DNA from: Rhodospirillales bacterium 70-18
GTDB lineage: Bacteria > Pseudomonadota > Alphaproteobacteria > Acetobacterales > Acetobacteraceae
Reading direction: 5' to 3'
DNA length: 64,000 nt
Assembly: GCA_001899585.1 (NCBI GenBank)
Contig: MKWE01000003.1
Span: 124,001 to 188,000 of the forward strand
Shown: positions 50,713 to 59,646 of the stretch, piece by piece
How the letters are laid out: each line of letters starts with the position of its first letter
How positions within the stretch are numbered: the stretch's first letter is position 1
Made by a program: the position numbers and the translations under genes
Notes under the pieces: model-generated
The model's input: the letters and a program-made list of their open reading frames with translations, nothing else
Database searches by the model: none
What the model was told of the DNA's origin: nothing

Positions 50713-50838
50713 GGGTCAATGTCCTGTCTGGGTGCCTGGCCGTATGGCTGTTGTTGCGCAGGGCCGGGCGGTTGCCAAGGGTCCAGGCGCGTGCGAGCGT
50801 CCGCGCGAACGATTCCGGCCAGCCAGAGGGGGCGCTGC

Positions 50839-52437
50839 ATGCGCGATTTCCAGTTTCCGGGGCGCAGCCCTGTCTACGCGACCAACGGCATGGCCGCGAC
50901 CTCCATGCCCGCCTCCACCCTGGCGGCGCTGGACGTGCTGCGCGCCGGCGGCAACGCGCTCGATGCGGCGGTGGCCGCCGTGGCGGTGCAATGCGTGGTG
51001 GAGCCGGCCTCCACCGGCATCGGCGGCGACTGCTTCTGCCTCTACGCCCCGGCCGGCCAGAAGAAGGTGGTCGCGCTGAACGGCTCCGGCCGCGCGCCGG
51101 CGGCGGCGAATATCGACTGGTTCGAATCCCACCAGATCCGCGCGCTGGAGAACACCTCCGCGCACGCCGTTACCGTCCCCGGCGCCATCTCGGCGTGGGA
51201 GACGCTGCTGGCCGCCTACGGTACCAAGGGGCTGGACGAGTTGCTGCGCCCGGCCATCGGCTATGCCGAGCACGGCCATCCGGTGCACCCGAAGGTCGGC
51301 AGCGACTGGGTGGGCTCGGTCGCCAAGCTGCAGAAGGGCGGCTCCACCCCGTTCCTGCCCGGCGGCGGCGCGCCCAAGGTGGGCGATATGTTCTACCAGC
51401 CCAGGCTGGCCGAGACGCTGAAGGCCATCGGCAAGCACGGCGCCCGCGCCTTCTACGAGGGGCCGGTCGCCGCCGATATCGTCGCCACCCTGCGCGCCCG
51501 TGGCGGCCTGCATACCGAGGAGGATTTCCACAACGGCCGCACCGCCGCGCAGTTCGTGGACCCCATCAGCATCGGCTTCAAGGGCCATGAGGTCTGGGAA
51601 TGCCCGCCGAACGGCCAGGGCCTGCTGGCGCTGATGCTGCTCGGCATCCTGGAGGGCTACGGCCCGGCGCCGGACGGCCCGCTGGGGGTGACGCGCATCC
51701 ACCGCCACATGGAGGCCTCCCGCCTAGTCTACCGCGACCGCGACGCCTTCCTGGCCGACCCCGGGCAGGTGGAGGTGCCGGTGGGCAAGCTGCTGGACCC
51801 GGCCTACCTCGCCAGCCTGCGCCGCCTGATCCGCGACGAGGTGGCCATGGAGCACCTGCCGGCGGCCGGCGAGGCGGCGCTGCCGATGCACCGCGACACC
51901 GTCTATCTCTGCGTGGTGGACAAGGACGGCAACGCCTGCAGCTTCATCAACTCGCTGTTCGAGGGTTTCGGCTCCGGCATCCTGGCGCATGAATCCGGCG
52001 TGATGCTGCAAAACCGCGGCTTCGGCTTCCGGCTGGAGCGTGGCCACCCCAACTGCATCGCCCCGAACAAGCGGCCGATGCACACCATCATCCCCGGCAT
52101 GCTGACCAAGGACGGCGAGGCGGTGATGCCGTTCGGCGTCATGGGCGGCCACTACCAGCCGGTGGGCCATAGCTGGCTGCTGACCAACATGCTCGACTAC
52201 GGGCTGGACATCCAGGAAGCCATCGACCTCGCCCGCATCTTCGCCTTCCGCGGCAAGGTGGAGGCCGAGCGCGGCATCCCGGCCGCGGTGGTGGCGGAAC
52301 TCACCCGGATGGGCCACGAGGTCGCCGAGGCGCCGCGCCCGCATGGCGGCGGCCAGGCCATCTGGATCGACCGCAAGCGCGGCGTGCTGTGCGCCGGGTC
52401 GGAGCCGCGCAAGGATGGGTTGGCGCTGGGGTATTAA
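50839..52437 (+). CDS. Gamma-glutamyltransferase family protein
   Basis: The 532-residue N-terminal-nucleophile enzyme family cleaves gamma-glutamyl bonds such as that of glutathione; some relatives are cephalosporin acylases. It shows [26 protein letters not shown]-type sequence at the start (in part [18 protein letters not shown]) and the self-processing site [20 protein letters not shown], with the nucleophile Thr in DTVY. No signal peptide is present, so it may be cytosolic, unlike classical periplasmic Ggt. It is followed by an AT-rich repeat, a glutathione transferase and an amidase. Confidence 0.9.
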   Translation: MRDFQFPGRSPVYATNGMAATSMPASTLAALDVLRAGGNALDAAVAAVAVQCVVEPASTGIGGDCFCLYAPAGQKKVVALNGSGRAPAAANIDWFESHQIRALENTSAHAVTVPGAISAWETLLAAYGTKGLDELLRPAIGYAEHGHPVHPKVGSDWVGSVAKLQKGGSTPFLPGGGAPKVGDMFYQPRLAETLKAIGKHGARAFYEGPVAADIVATLRARGGLHTEEDFHNGRTAAQFVDPISIGFKGHEVWECPPNGQGLLALMLLGILEGYGPAPDGPLGVTRIHRHMEASRLVYRDRDAFLADPGQVEVPVGKLLDPAYLASLRRLIRDEVAMEHLPAAGEAALPMHRDTVYLCVVDKDGNACSFINSLFEGFGSGILAHESGVMLQNRGFGFRLERGHPNCIAPNKRPMHTIIPGMLTKDGEAVMPFGVMGGHYQPVGHSWLLTNMLDYGLDIQEAIDLARIFAFRGKVEAERGIPAAVVAELTRMGHEVAEAPRPHGGGQAIWIDRKRGVLCAGSEPRKDGLALGY

Positions 52438-52566
52438 GGAAAGCAAGGAAGGCGTTCTTTTTTGAAAAAAAGAACCAAAAAACTTTTGTTCGTTCGGTGC
52501 GGTAACCAAAACGAATAAAGTTTTTTGCTTCTTTTTGTTCACAAAACGAAGGCCTTCCCTTACCTG
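52435..52566. repeat. AT-rich two-arm composite repeat (copy 3)
   Basis: The left arm (52435–52495) starts at the TAA stop of the preceding gene, reads TAAGGAAAGCAAGGAAGG, and holds the hairpin GTTCTTTTTT/AAAAAAGAAC. The right arm (about 52511–52566) holds CTTTTTGT and ACAAAA blocks and ends CCTTCCCTTACC. Relative to copy 2 the whole element is inverted: this left arm matches the reverse complement of the copy 2 right arm, and this right arm the reverse complement of the copy 2 left arm. Here the flanking genes are codirectional. Confidence 0.85.
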
Positions 52567-52593
52567 CCACCGAGACACGAGGGGGAAACCACC

Positions 52594-53205
52594 ATGCTGT
52601 TCTACGACTCGATCGGCCCGAACCCGCGCGTGGTGCGCATGTTCGCCGCCGAGAAGGGCATCGACCTGCCCAGGACCACCATCGACCTGCGCGGCGGCGA
52701 GAACCGGCGCCCCCCCTACCTCGCCAAGAACCCGGCCGGGCAGATGCCGGCGCTGGAACTGGACGACGGCTTCGTGCTGTCCGAGATCACCGCCATCTGC
52801 GAATACCTGGAGGAGACGCACCCCACCCCGGCGCTGATCGGCGCCACCGCCCGGCAGCGGGCCGAAACGCGGATGTGGACGCGCCGCATCGACCTCAACA
52901 TCGTCGAGCCCCTGGCCAACGGCTTCCGCTTCGCCGAGGGGCTGAAGCTGTTCACCGGCCGCATCCACGTCATCCCGCAGGCGGCCGACGACCTCAAGCA
53001 GACCGCGCAGGAAAGGCTCGCCTGGCTGGACGGGCTGATGGCGGGGCACGACTTCGTTTGCGGCAGCCGGTTCACCCTGGCCGACATCCTGCTGTTCTGC
53101 TTCCTGGATTTCGGCGCCGGCGTCGGCCAGCCGATCAACCCGCAGCTTTCCAACATCACCGCCCACCACGCGCGCATGCAGGCGCGGGCGAGTGCCGCGG
53201 CATGA
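52594..53205 (+). CDS. Glutathione S-transferase family protein
   Basis: The 203-residue protein has the GST fold: an N-terminal thioredoxin-like domain (MLFYDSIGPNPRVVRMFAAE, NPAGQMPALELDDGFVLSEITAICEYLEE in parts) and a helical C-terminal domain with AWLDGLMAGHDFVCGSRFTLADI. ATG at 52594 follows GAGGGGG; in-frame codons upstream lie in the AT-rich repeat. It overlaps the amidase start by four bases. Confidence 0.88.
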   Translation: MLFYDSIGPNPRVVRMFAAEKGIDLPRTTIDLRGGENRRPPYLAKNPAGQMPALELDDGFVLSEITAICEYLEETHPTPALIGATARQRAETRMWTRRIDLNIVEPLANGFRFAEGLKLFTGRIHVIPQAADDLKQTAQERLAWLDGLMAGHDFVCGSRFTLADILLFCFLDFGAGVGQPINPQLSNITAHHARMQARASAAA

Positions 53206-54695
53206 GCGAGCCCTGTGACCTGACGGCGGTGGAGGCGCGGACGCGCATCGGCCGCAAGCAGCTCTCCCCGGTGGAACTCGCCGAAAGCTGCATCGCGCGG
53301 ATCGAGGCGGTGGACCCGGCGGTGAACGCCATGGTGGCGCGCGATTTCGACCGTGCCCGCGCCACTGCCCGCGCCGCCGAGGCGGCGGTGATGCGCGGCG
53401 ACGCGCTGGGCCCGCTGCACGGCCTGCCGGTCGGCATCAAGGACCTGAACGTCACCGGCGGGCTGCGCACCACCTGGGGTAGCCCGATCTTCCGCGACCA
53501 CGTGCCGGCGCAGGACGAGGCGATGGTGGCCAACCTGCGCGCCGCCGGGGCGATCGTGCTGGGCAAGACCAACACGCCGGAATGGGGCGCCGGCGCCAAC
53601 ACCCGCAATGCCGTCTACGGCGCCACCGGCAACCCATTCGACCCCACGAAGTCCGCCGCCGGCTCCTCCGGCGGCTCGGCGGTGGCGCTGGCCACCGGGC
53701 AGGTGCCGATCTGCTCGGGCAGCGACACCGGCGGCAGCCTGCGCAACCCGGCGGCGTTCTGCGGCATCGTCGGCTTCCGCCCCACCCCCGGCCTGGTGCC
53801 CAGCGAAACGCGCGGCCTCGGCTGGTCCGGCCTGCCGGTGCAGGGGCCGATGGCGCGCACGGTGGCGGATACCTGCCTGCTGCTCTCCGCCATGGTCTCC
53901 GACGACGCGCGCGACCCGCTGGCCACCACCATCCACGGCCGCCAGGTGCGCCGGGCCGAGGATTTCGCCCGGCCGGACCCGGTCGACCTGTCGCGGCTGC
54001 GCGTGGCGCTGACCCCCGACCTCGGCTTCGCGCCGACCGAGCGGCAGATCGCCGGGGTGTTCGCCGAAAAGACCGGCCTGTTCCGCCACGTGTTCGGCCA
54101 CGCCGCCGACGCGACGCCGGATTGCACCGGGGCGGACGAGGCGTTCGAGGTGCTGCGCGCCATCGGCTTCCTCACCGCGCATCTGGATCGCGTGCGCACC
54201 CGGCCGGCCGATGTCGGCCCGAACGTGCGCGCCAATGTGGAGGAGGGGCTGCGCTATACCGCCGAGGACGTGGCCCGCGCTTCGGTGCTGCAGACGCAAA
54301 TGTACCGCCGCTGGCAGGATTTCTTCGCCACCACCGACGTGGTGATCACCCCCTCGATCACCCTCAGCCCGCGGCCCTGGACCGAGCTGTACCCGGCCGA
54401 GATCGACGGCAAGCCGACCCGCACCTATTTCCATTGGCTGGCGCTGGCCTATGCGGTGACCCTGGCTGGGCACCCGGCGGTCAGCCTGCCGGTGGGGCTG
54501 GACCTCAACGGAATGCCGTTCGGCCTGCAGATCATCGGCCCGCGCGGCGGCGACCACTATGTGCTGTCGGTGGCCGCCGCGCTGGAGACGCTGCTGGCCG
54601 GCGACCCCCGCACCGCCCGCCCGGTGCCGGATATCGGCAAGCTGAAGGCGGCCCCGCCGATCAGCACCATGCCGAGCTTCATGGGCTTCGACTGA
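53202..54695 (+). CDS. Amidase (amidase-signature family)
   Basis: The 497-residue hydrolase cleaves amide bonds with a Ser-cisSer-Lys triad. The catalytic Lys lies in LHGLPVGIKDLNVTGG, the two Ser in KSAAGSSGGSAVALATG and PICSGSDTGGSLRNPAAFCG. It starts in an ATGA overlap with the glutathione transferase gene. Together with the upstream gamma-glutamyltransferase homologue this suggests processing of glutathione conjugates or other amides, which is inference. Confidence 0.92.
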   Translation: MSEPCDLTAVEARTRIGRKQLSPVELAESCIARIEAVDPAVNAMVARDFDRARATARAAEAAVMRGDALGPLHGLPVGIKDLNVTGGLRTTWGSPIFRDHVPAQDEAMVANLRAAGAIVLGKTNTPEWGAGANTRNAVYGATGNPFDPTKSAAGSSGGSAVALATGQVPICSGSDTGGSLRNPAAFCGIVGFRPTPGLVPSETRGLGWSGLPVQGPMARTVADTCLLLSAMVSDDARDPLATTIHGRQVRRAEDFARPDPVDLSRLRVALTPDLGFAPTERQIAGVFAEKTGLFRHVFGHAADATPDCTGADEAFEVLRAIGFLTAHLDRVRTRPADVGPNVRANVEEGLRYTAEDVARASVLQTQMYRRWQDFFATTDVVITPSITLSPRPWTELYPAEIDGKPTRTYFHWLALAYAVTLAGHPAVSLPVGLDLNGMPFGLQIIGPRGGDHYVLSVAAALETLLAGDPRTARPVPDIGKLKAAPPISTMPSFMGFD

Positions 54696-54746
54696 CCGGG
54701 AGCAAGCCAAGGCCGGGAGCAAGCCAAGGCTGGAGGCAGGCCAAGG
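54696..54746. repeat. Three tandem 17-bp repeats after the amidase stop
   Basis: CCGGGAGCAAGCCAAGG occurs twice without change (54696–54712, 54713–54729) and a third time with four differences (54730–54746). The first copy begins at the base after the TGA stop. Confidence 0.85.
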
Positions 54747-54766
54747 CTGGGCTTCGCTCAGACCCA

Positions 54767-54785
54767 CCAGGGGCCGAGCCCCTGG
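54767..54785. terminator. Hairpin after the amidase gene
   Basis: CCAGGGGC and GCCCCTGG pair perfectly around CGA. It is preceded by GGCTTCGCTCAGACCCA. I associate this type of block with recurrent intergenic sequences of Acetobacteraceae, but only one copy is present here. It may terminate the amidase transcript. Confidence 0.5.
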
Positions 54786-54984
54786 CGCCGGCATGAACGA
54801 ACCTCGCCGCCGACGGCCCTCTCAGGGCGCCGCGCTCCCGCTGCGGCGGAAGTCATGAACGCACCCCACAGGGTCGCACAACCGGGAGGCGCACGCTTCC
54901 TGCTGCGCTTCCCGCCGGCCGCATGCGGGCAGTGGCGGGTCGAACCAGGTTGGCATTCACGTGCTCGGGGCTGATGTCGTCGCC

Positions 54985-55158
54985 CGGCGTTACAGTTGCG
55001 CATTTCCCACGACGTGCGCGATCGCGCGGTCCGGATGGTTCTGGAGCACGAGCACGAGCACCCGTCGCGCTGGGCGGCGATCGTCTCGATTGCGGCCAAG
55101 ATCGGCCGCGCGGGGCAGATGCTCAACGAACGGCTCAAGAAGGCGGAGCGGCGTCAGC
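54985..55158 (+). pseudogene. IS3-family transposase OrfA remnant
   Basis: The frame from about 54996 reads [20 protein letters not shown] then [12 protein letters not shown] and [12 protein letters not shown], which matches the helix-turn-helix OrfA of IS3-family elements (R-E-R-A-V-R-M-V and W-A-A-I-x-S-I-A-x-K-I/L-G signatures). The usual RRYS lead is found in another frame just upstream, so there is a frameshift, and the sequence is cut off right at the 3' end of the next gene. No orfB or inverted repeats are visible. The bases between 54786 and 54985 hold no recognisable gene. Confidence 0.75.
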
Positions 55159-55161
55159 CCG

Positions 55162-56055
55162 TCACCCTTTCACCGCACCCGCCGTCAACCCCGAGATGAT
55201 GTGCCGCTGCGCCGCAAAGAAGACGATCACGGCTGGCAGGATCGTTAGCGTCACGAATGCCAGTACCAGCTGCCACTCGGTGCTGAACTCGCCCTGATAG
55301 ACCATGATGCCGAGCGGCCAGGGATATTTCGCCTCGCTGTTCAGCATGATCAGCGGCAGCAGATAGTTGTTCCAGCTCCGCACGAAGCTGAAGATCCCCA
55401 CCGTCGCCAGGATCGGCCGCGACAGCGGCAGCGTGATGTAGAAGAAGAAGCGGATGTAGCCGCAGCCGTCCACAGACGCCGCCTCCAGCAGTTCGCTCGG
55501 CAACGCACGGAAGAACTCGCGGAACAACAGAATGCTCATCGCCAGCCCGAAGGCCGATTCCGGCAGGATCACGCCCCAGTAGGTGTCCAGCAGGCCGAAG
55601 TCGCGGATCTGGATGAACAGTGGCAGCACTGCCGTCGCGGCCGGGAACATCAGCCCCAGCAGGAAATAGTTCAGCAGCATCTCGCGCCCGAAGAACCGCA
55701 CATGCGCGAAGGTGAAGGCTGCCATCGACCCGGCCACGAGCGTCAGCGCAGCGGTTAAGCCGGCGATCAGCATCGAATTGCCGAGCATCGCCCAATAGCG
55801 CGCGCTCCCGAGGATGCCGAGATAGTTGTCCCACTGCCAGCGCATCGGCAGCCCAATCGGGTTGGTTCGCAACTCGCCCAAGGACTTGAAGCCGCCGAGC
55901 GCGGTGGCGAGCAGCGGCACCAGGATGATGCAGGCCATGACCGTCAGCACCGCGTACATCGCCAGTGTGACCAAGGCGCGCGAACGGGCGAAGCGGCGTG
56001 AGCGTGCGGTGCTGGTGAGCCGATGGGCAGGGGAATGGGCGGAAACGTCAGACAT
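55162..56055 (-). CDS. Carbohydrate ABC transporter permease, MalG/ThuG-like
   Basis: The 297-residue inner-membrane protein is the second permease of a sugar importer (six helices; MalG type). It has VPLLATALGGFKSLGEL early and the ATPase-contact EAA loop LPSELLEAASVDGCGYIRFFFYITLPLSRP. The stop lies only a few bases from the IS3 remnant. Its start overlaps the partner permease by eight bases. No ATPase gene is present in the cluster. Confidence 0.92.
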   Translation of the reverse strand: MSDVSAHSPAHRLTSTARSRRFARSRALVTLAMYAVLTVMACIILVPLLATALGGFKSLGELRTNPIGLPMRWQWDNYLGILGSARYWAMLGNSMLIAGLTAALTLVAGSMAAFTFAHVRFFGREMLLNYFLLGLMFPAATAVLPLFIQIRDFGLLDTYWGVILPESAFGLAMSILLFREFFRALPSELLEAASVDGCGYIRFFFYITLPLSRPILATVGIFSFVRSWNNYLLPLIMLNSEAKYPWPLGIMVYQGEFSTEWQLVLAFVTLTILPAVIVFFAAQRHIISGLTAGAVKG

Positions 56056-57007
56056 CGCGGAACGCCAGGCGCTTGTAGCCGAAGGCGAACACCACGCAGA
56101 TCACGAACAGCACCACGCCGACGGCGCTGCCGAAGCCCACCCGCATGCGCATGATGCCGAAGCTGTAGAGGAAGGTCACCAGCGTCTGCGTGCTGTCCTC
56201 CGGGCCGCCCTTGGTCAGCGGCATGATCAGGTCGAACAACTGCAGCGAGCCGATCACCGAGAAGAACACCGAGAGGCGGATGGTCGGCGTCAGCAGCGGC
56301 AAGGTGACGCGGCGAAACCGCTGCAGCCGGTTGGCGCCGTCTATCGCGGCGGCATCGAGCAACGCCGGGTCGATACCCTGCAGCCCGGCGATGAACAGCA
56401 TCATGTGGAAGCCGAAATACTTCCACACGATCACCACCAGCACCGCCGTCATCGCCCAATGCGGGTCGGCCAGCACGTACGGCGCGGGAAGGCCCAGCAC
56501 ATGCGCCATCGCCGCGGCGAGGCCATAGTCGCCGTCATACATGAAGCGCCAGATCAGCCCGGCGGCAACATCGGCCAGGATGTACGGCAGAAAGAAGATC
56601 ATCCGAAAGGTCACTGCACCGCGGATGCGGCTGGCGACCAGGCTGGCGAGCCCGAGCGCCATCGGCAACTGGATGCAGAGCGACACGGCGATGATCAGCA
56701 GGTTGTTCAGCAGCGCCTGATGAAACGCCGGATAGCGCCAGATCAGGTCGAAGTTGCGCCAGCCGATGAAACGCGTCGGCACGCCGTAGCCGCTCCAGTC
56801 GAAGAAGCTGTAGCGGCCGGCATCCAGGATCGGCACCACCACCAGCGCGGTGAACAGCAGCAGCGCCGGCGGCAGGAACAGCACCAGCACCGGCCCCGTG
56901 GACCACAGCCGCTGGCCGAGGCTGCGCCGACGCCGCGCCTGCCCGCCGGCGGGCGGCAAGGCCAGGGCGGCGCCAGGCGAGAGGCCGCTCAATGACTGAG
57001 CTTCCAT
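56048..57007 (-). CDS. Carbohydrate ABC transporter permease, MalF/ThuF-like
   Basis: The 319-residue protein is the first permease of the sugar importer. After a basic lead (QARRRRSLGQRL) it has the LFLPPALLLFTALVVVPIL helix and further helices, with the EAA loop LQGIDPALLDAAAIDGANRLQRFRRVTLPLL-type sequence (in part DPALLDAAAIDGANRLQRF). It overlaps the binding-protein gene by 19 bp and the second permease by 8 bp. Confidence 0.92.
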   Translation of the reverse strand: MEAQSLSGLSPGAALALPPAGGQARRRRSLGQRLWSTGPVLVLFLPPALLLFTALVVVPILDAGRYSFFDWSGYGVPTRFIGWRNFDLIWRYPAFHQALLNNLLIIAVSLCIQLPMALGLASLVASRIRGAVTFRMIFFLPYILADVAAGLIWRFMYDGDYGLAAAMAHVLGLPAPYVLADPHWAMTAVLVVIVWKYFGFHMMLFIAGLQGIDPALLDAAAIDGANRLQRFRRVTLPLLTPTIRLSVFFSVIGSLQLFDLIMPLTKGGPEDSTQTLVTFLYSFGIMRMRVGFGSAVGVVLFVICVVFAFGYKRLAFRDV

Positions 57008-58293
57008 GCCTCCTCGATCTGCTTGGCCACGCCTTCCGCGGTGATGCTCCCCGCCACCAACGCGGTCGTCTGATCATTCAGCACGCGGCCGACATCGGGG
57101 CCGAGATCCTGATCGAAGTAGTTCTGATGGTAGGTCGATTTCGCCAGTTCCGCCGCCGGCTGCTGCAACAGCGTGTCGGTGATCGCCGAGTTCGCCGCGG
57201 GAACCGATGGCATGTAGATGCCGGTCGCCGCGGTCTCGACCTGATATTTCAGGCTGGTGAGCAGGTTGAGGAAGGCATCGGTCTGCGGCGGCGCGGTGTG
57301 CGACACCAGCCAGGCGTTCATTCCCCCCATGGTGTCGGTGGGCAGGCCCTTGCCGCCGGCCACGCCGGGGAAGGCGAACAGGCCGAGATCGTCGTGCGCG
57401 ATGCCCTTGCCATCGGCGGCGGCATGCGCCTGGCGCGCGTAGGACCCGCTGAAACTCAGCATCATCGCCGCCCGGCCGTCGCCGAACGTGCCCAGCATCT
57501 GCGGGAAGGTGGCGCCGAGGTAGCCCGGCTGGAATGGCTGCAGATCGGCAAGCTGCTTCAACAGCCGGCCGGCTTCCACGAACGGTGCCGCGGTGAAGCC
57601 GCCGTTGCGGCCCGCCTTGGCGTCGTCCAGCGCCTGCCGGCCGCCGGCGCGCACCACCAGGTAGGCCCACCAGTGCATGATCGGCCATTTGTCGCCGCCG
57701 CCCACCGCGATCGGGGTGATGCCGGCCGCCTTCAGCGCCTTCGCCGCGGCGAGCAGGTCATCCCAGGTCCTGATCTGTTCGGCGGCGACCCCGGCCTTCT
57801 TGAACAGCGTCTTGTTGTAGTACACGTCCATCAGCGCCATCTGGTGCGGCGCGCCCCAGATCTTGCCATCCGACGTGAAGGCGCTCAGCGCCGCGGGGTT
57901 GAGCCGCGCTTTCCAGGCGTCATCCATCTGCACCGGGCGCAGTGCGCCGGTTTCGATCTGCGCCCGCATCACCCCGCCGCCCCAGCTGTAGAACATGCTC
58001 GGCGCGTCGGGCGACTGTAGCAGAGTCGGCAGCTTGGCCTTGAACGCCTCGTTTTCCAGGAATTGCAGCCGGACCTCGCTGTCCGGGTGCTGGGCATGGA
58101 ATTCCACCGCGGCGGCGTTCCATATCTTCAGAATCTGCGGATTAACCTCGAGATGCAGCCAGCGGATCATCGTCGCGGCGGCCTCGGCCGGGGTGACGAA
58201 GCCATGCCGGCCGAAGGCGCCGAGCGCGGCGGCGGCGATGAGGGAGCGGCGCCCAAGCCGGGCGCTCGTCGGGATGGCGTTTATCCTCCGCAC
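56989..58293 (-). CDS. Sugar ABC transporter substrate-binding protein
   Basis: This 434-residue periplasmic protein of the SBP_bac_1 type captures the sugar for the importer. A twin-arginine-like leader, LGRRSLIAAAALGAFGRHGF, precedes the mature domain with WNAAAVEFHAQHPDSEVRLQF, YYNKTLFKKAGV and WDDLLAAAKALKAAG, all typical. GTG at 58293 is chosen because AAAGGA sits eight bases upstream; the in-frame ATG at 58356 would put the promoter region inside the gene. It is divergent from the ROK regulator. Confidence 0.9.
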   Translation of the reverse strand: MRRINAIPTSARLGRRSLIAAAALGAFGRHGFVTPAEAAATMIRWLHLEVNPQILKIWNAAAVEFHAQHPDSEVRLQFLENEAFKAKLPTLLQSPDAPSMFYSWGGGVMRAQIETGALRPVQMDDAWKARLNPAALSAFTSDGKIWGAPHQMALMDVYYNKTLFKKAGVAAEQIRTWDDLLAAAKALKAAGITPIAVGGGDKWPIMHWWAYLVVRAGGRQALDDAKAGRNGGFTAAPFVEAGRLLKQLADLQPFQPGYLGATFPQMLGTFGDGRAAMMLSFSGSYARQAHAAADGKGIAHDDLGLFAFPGVAGGKGLPTDTMGGMNAWLVSHTAPPQTDAFLNLLTSLKYQVETAATGIYMPSVPAANSAITDTLLQQPAAELAKSTYHQNYFDQDLGPDVGRVLNDQTTALVAGSITAEGVAKQIEEAWKLSH

Positions 58294-58440
58294 GGTGATT
58301 GTCCTTTTTCCCGTATTAAGGATAAATTGCCGGGTGTCGGTCGCAACGTCAAGCAAATGCGGCGCAACGCCTGATGCAATCCAAGGATGCGGCCAGATTT
58401 ACCCCATGATCCGCGATAAAAACCCCGAGCCCCACGCTGC
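58294..58440. promoter_or_regulatory. Divergent control region between binding protein and ROK regulator
   Basis: This 147-bp region contains a minus-strand TTGACG (58352–58347) that could be a -35 element, an AT-rich AATTTATCCTTAATA stretch, and four or more GCAA/TTGC half-sites within about 60 bp (around 58325–58380). These are the natural place for ROK-regulator operators. No single palindrome dominates. Confidence 0.4.
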
Positions 58441-59646
58441 ATGGCCATGAAGACGGCCGATCCCGAACTCATGCGGGCCATCAACCGGTTCCATGTACTC
58501 GACGCCATTCGCCGCAACGGCTCGATCTCGCGCACCGAAATCTGCGCGACGACCGAACTCAGTTCCACCACGATTTCCGCGATCACCGCCTCGCTGCTCG
58601 AGGACGGGCTGATCGTCAGCCGTGCCATCGGCGGCATCCGCACCACCCAGCGCGGCCGCCCGCGCGTCATGCTGGAACTCAACCCCGGCGCCGCCCGCGT
58701 TGTCGGCGTCAGGCTCGGCGAGCAGCAGATCGTCTGCGTGGTCACCGATTTCCAGGGAGACGTGCTGGCCGACCTCATCACGCCCGTGCGTGTCGAGCGC
58801 CAGTCCTCGGAGGTGATCGCCGATCTCGTCGAGGACCTCGTGCGCCGCTGCGTCGCCAATGCCGGGCTTGCGCTCGGCGCCGTCAACAGCCTTTGCATTG
58901 CGCTGCCCGGGGTGGCCGAGCACACCACCGGCATCGTCCGCTACAGCCCGATCCTGCGCGAGCGCGACGTGCCGCTCGGTGCGGCCATCAGCACCCGGCT
59001 CGGCCTGCCGACGCTGGTGGAAAGCGACAGCAACGCGGCGGCGGTTGCCGAGCACTGGTTCCGCCAGTGCCGCGAACTGGATGACTTCCTGGTCGTCACC
59101 GTCGACCACTCGCTCGGCCTCGGGGTCATGCATGGCGGCCAGTTGTTCCGCGGCGCCCGCGGCATCAGCTTCCATCTCGGCGACCTGGTGATCGGCGGTT
59201 GCGGCCAGGCCGGTGCGTCGGCCCGTCTGGCCGACATCGCCTCCGAGGGCGCGATCCTCGGCAACATCAAGGCCGAAGCCGCGCGTGCCGGCGCCGGCCC
59301 GACGCTCACCCTGCAGCGGCAGGATGCGGTCGGGCGTGCCGCCACCGCGCTCGGTATCACCATCGGCAACCTGATCACCCTGTTCGCCCCGGCGCGCGTG
59401 GTACTCACCGGCTCGACGCTGGCGTTCGGCGCGCGGCTGATGGAGCCGCTGCGCGCGTCGCTGGAGGCCACGCTCCCGCCCTGGCTCGGCGACGTGGCGA
59501 CCCTGGTGGTGGACGAGCTGGACGACACCGCCTGGGCCCGTGGAGCGGCCGGCGTGGCGCTCCGCGCGCTCTATGGCGCGCCGTGGGGCACCACCGGCCC
59601 GATGCCGCCGAACACGCCCGTCAGGATGGAGGAAACCCAAGGATGA
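58441..59646 (+). CDS. ROK family transcriptional regulator
   Basis: The 401-residue protein has an N-terminal winged helix-turn-helix (about 10–70: VLDAIRRNGSISRTEICATTELSSTTISAI in part) and a C-terminal ROK sugar-kinase-like domain with VESDSNAAAVAEHW and an ISFHLGDLVI segment. The usual zinc-binding cysteine cluster of ROK proteins is reduced to a single visible Cys in GGCGQAG. It is likely a sugar-responsive repressor of the divergent importer genes and of the two downstream genes. It overlaps the dehydrogenase start (ATGA). Confidence 0.9.
   Translation: MAMKTADPELMRAINRFHVLDAIRRNGSISRTEICATTELSSTTISAITASLLEDGLIVSRAIGGIRTTQRGRPRVMLELNPGAARVVGVRLGEQQIVCVVTDFQGDVLADLITPVRVERQSSEVIADLVEDLVRRCVANAGLALGAVNSLCIALPGVAEHTTGIVRYSPILRERDVPLGAAISTRLGLPTLVESDSNAAAVAEHWFRQCRELDDFLVVTVDHSLGLGVMHGGQLFRGARGISFHLGDLVIGGCGQAGASARLADIASEGAILGNIKAEAARAGAGPTLTLQRQDAVGRAATALGITIGNLITLFAPARVVLTGSTLAFGARLMEPLRASLEATLPPWLGDVATLVVDELDDTAWARGAAGVALRALYGAPWGTTGPMPPNTPVRMEETQG

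Noticed and set aside
54786-55161. Complete insertion sequence
   Set aside because: Only a frameshifted and truncated orfA is visible; no orfB, terminal inverted repeats or target duplication could be found.
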